This document shows positions 63,337 to 64,000 of a stretch of DNA of 64,000 bases, one piece after another. Each line of letters starts with the position of its first letter. Position 1 is the first letter of the stretch. The position numbers were made by a program, and so were the translations under genes. Source of the DNA: Psettodes erumei (Eukaryota; Chordata; Actinopteri; Pleuronectiformes; Psettodidae); NCBI GenBank assembly GCA_016785225.1, contig JAFBJZ010000901.1, forward strand, positions 1,426,001 to 1,490,000, given 5' to 3'. Below the pieces are notes generated by a model that worked only from the letters and a program-made list of their open reading frames with translations, had not been told where the DNA came from and made no database searches.

Positions 63337-64000
63337 AATAAATACATGTTGGATGTTTTGATCATATCACAGTTATACACAAATTATATTGTAGTAATTG
63401 CTTCATTTTCAGTGATCTGCCATGGCATACCATTTGGACAACATTCAATATTTCAGTGAACAATTTAGATTTGTCATATGTATACTCTCTGCCACTGGGA
63501 GGACAACCTCTCACAGAAGATCAGTGAAATCATAATATTTAGACTTAATAGTTAGACAGTCAAAAAGCAGTTTCATGAGAAAAGGCTCTGCAAATTTGTG
63601 AATGTAAAGCTGGTGTCTTCACTGATTAAGACCTTGAATCCTCCCCAAAAATTCAATCTCCCTACCCATCACCGTCCCTGCAGAGGGCCTGCAGAGCCCC
63701 TTTAACTCCAGGTCTTTGATCAGCCAAGCCAAGAGCATCCCAAAGCCCTGCCTTTGACTGCCGCTGGACCCCCTTCTGGAGAATCATGGCCTCGTGGTGC
63801 GGCTCCCCGCTGGTGTGAACCATAGATCCGCTGGCTGGCAGCTCCAGAGCGCTCACCTCATAGGATAAAAGTGGATATTAATGGAGACGTAAAGTCTCGT
63901 TGTAATACATTAGTGGCACCTTGTTTCCTCATTTCCCACTGAGGGAAGTGCCACTGAGTCATGTGTGCGTTTGTTTTATGATGTCTGAGGTCTGGTCATA
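63337..64000. other. Non-coding; GC-richer patch at 63660-63860
   Basis: 63662-63856 is open for 64 codons on the minus strand and is clearly richer in GC and CpG than its surroundings. A CCTATGAG/GTGAGC junction on the minus strand at 63854-63867 resembles a splice donor. I recognise no protein. Confidence 0.35.

Noticed and set aside
1..64000. A new defence, mobile or biosynthetic system
   Set aside because: All long coding signal is explained by known transposon families and one FSTL-family exon; no gene cluster exists here.

Overview
The window reads as non-coding DNA from a ray-finned (teleost) fish. The evidence is AT-rich sequence without dense ORFs, many (CA)n/(TA)n microsatellites, Tc1/mariner elements with DD34E transposases, a BED-finger hAT transposon, an R4/Rex6-type LINE with a restriction-like endonuclease, tRNA-headed SINE pieces, and one spliced exon of a vertebrate secreted protein. 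Nothing looks bacterial or viral, and there is no operon, CRISPR array, rRNA or intact tRNA gene.

Host gene content is small. The only exon I can defend from its protein is at 45489-45731 (+). It is a symmetrical phase 1-1 exon coding for a ten-cysteine follistatin/Kazal module of the FSTL4/FSTL5 family, closer to FSTL4. Two upstream open segments with good splice signals (44004-44115 and 3598-3737) have compatible phases and could be its 5' exons, but I find no recognisable homology in them. Most of the window is therefore probably intron and flank of an fstl4-like gene on the + strand.

Layout: 1-10.1 kb is non-coding with one SINE piece and a candidate exon. 10.16-12.22 kb is a complete but decayed hAT transposon with 16-bp terminal repeats and an exact 8-bp target duplication. 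13.7-14.1 kb is an old Tc1 relic. 16.7-17.0 kb is a MITE relic. 21.5 kb is a SINE. 22.05-26.35 kb is a transposon cluster: Tc1-a, then a 5'-truncated LINE (minus strand), into whose ORF Tc1-b has inserted, all bordered by (TA)n. 26.4-43.2 kb is non-coding with microsatellites, pyrimidine tracts and a ~95-bp local duplication. 43.3-43.6 kb is a second, inverted MITE relic. 44-46 kb holds the candidate exon and the FS/Kazal exon. 46-64 kb is non-coding with an hAT-end remnant, an L2-like LINE relic and several stretches that look like conserved regulatory elements.

I found no convincing undescribed biological system. The most informative items are the nested LINE/Tc1 insertion, where the host ORF is open but the inserted transposase is broken, the possible unannotated 5' exons of the fstl4-like gene, and the clusters of homeodomain/POU-like sites. 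Family names rest on recognising motifs, with no database search.
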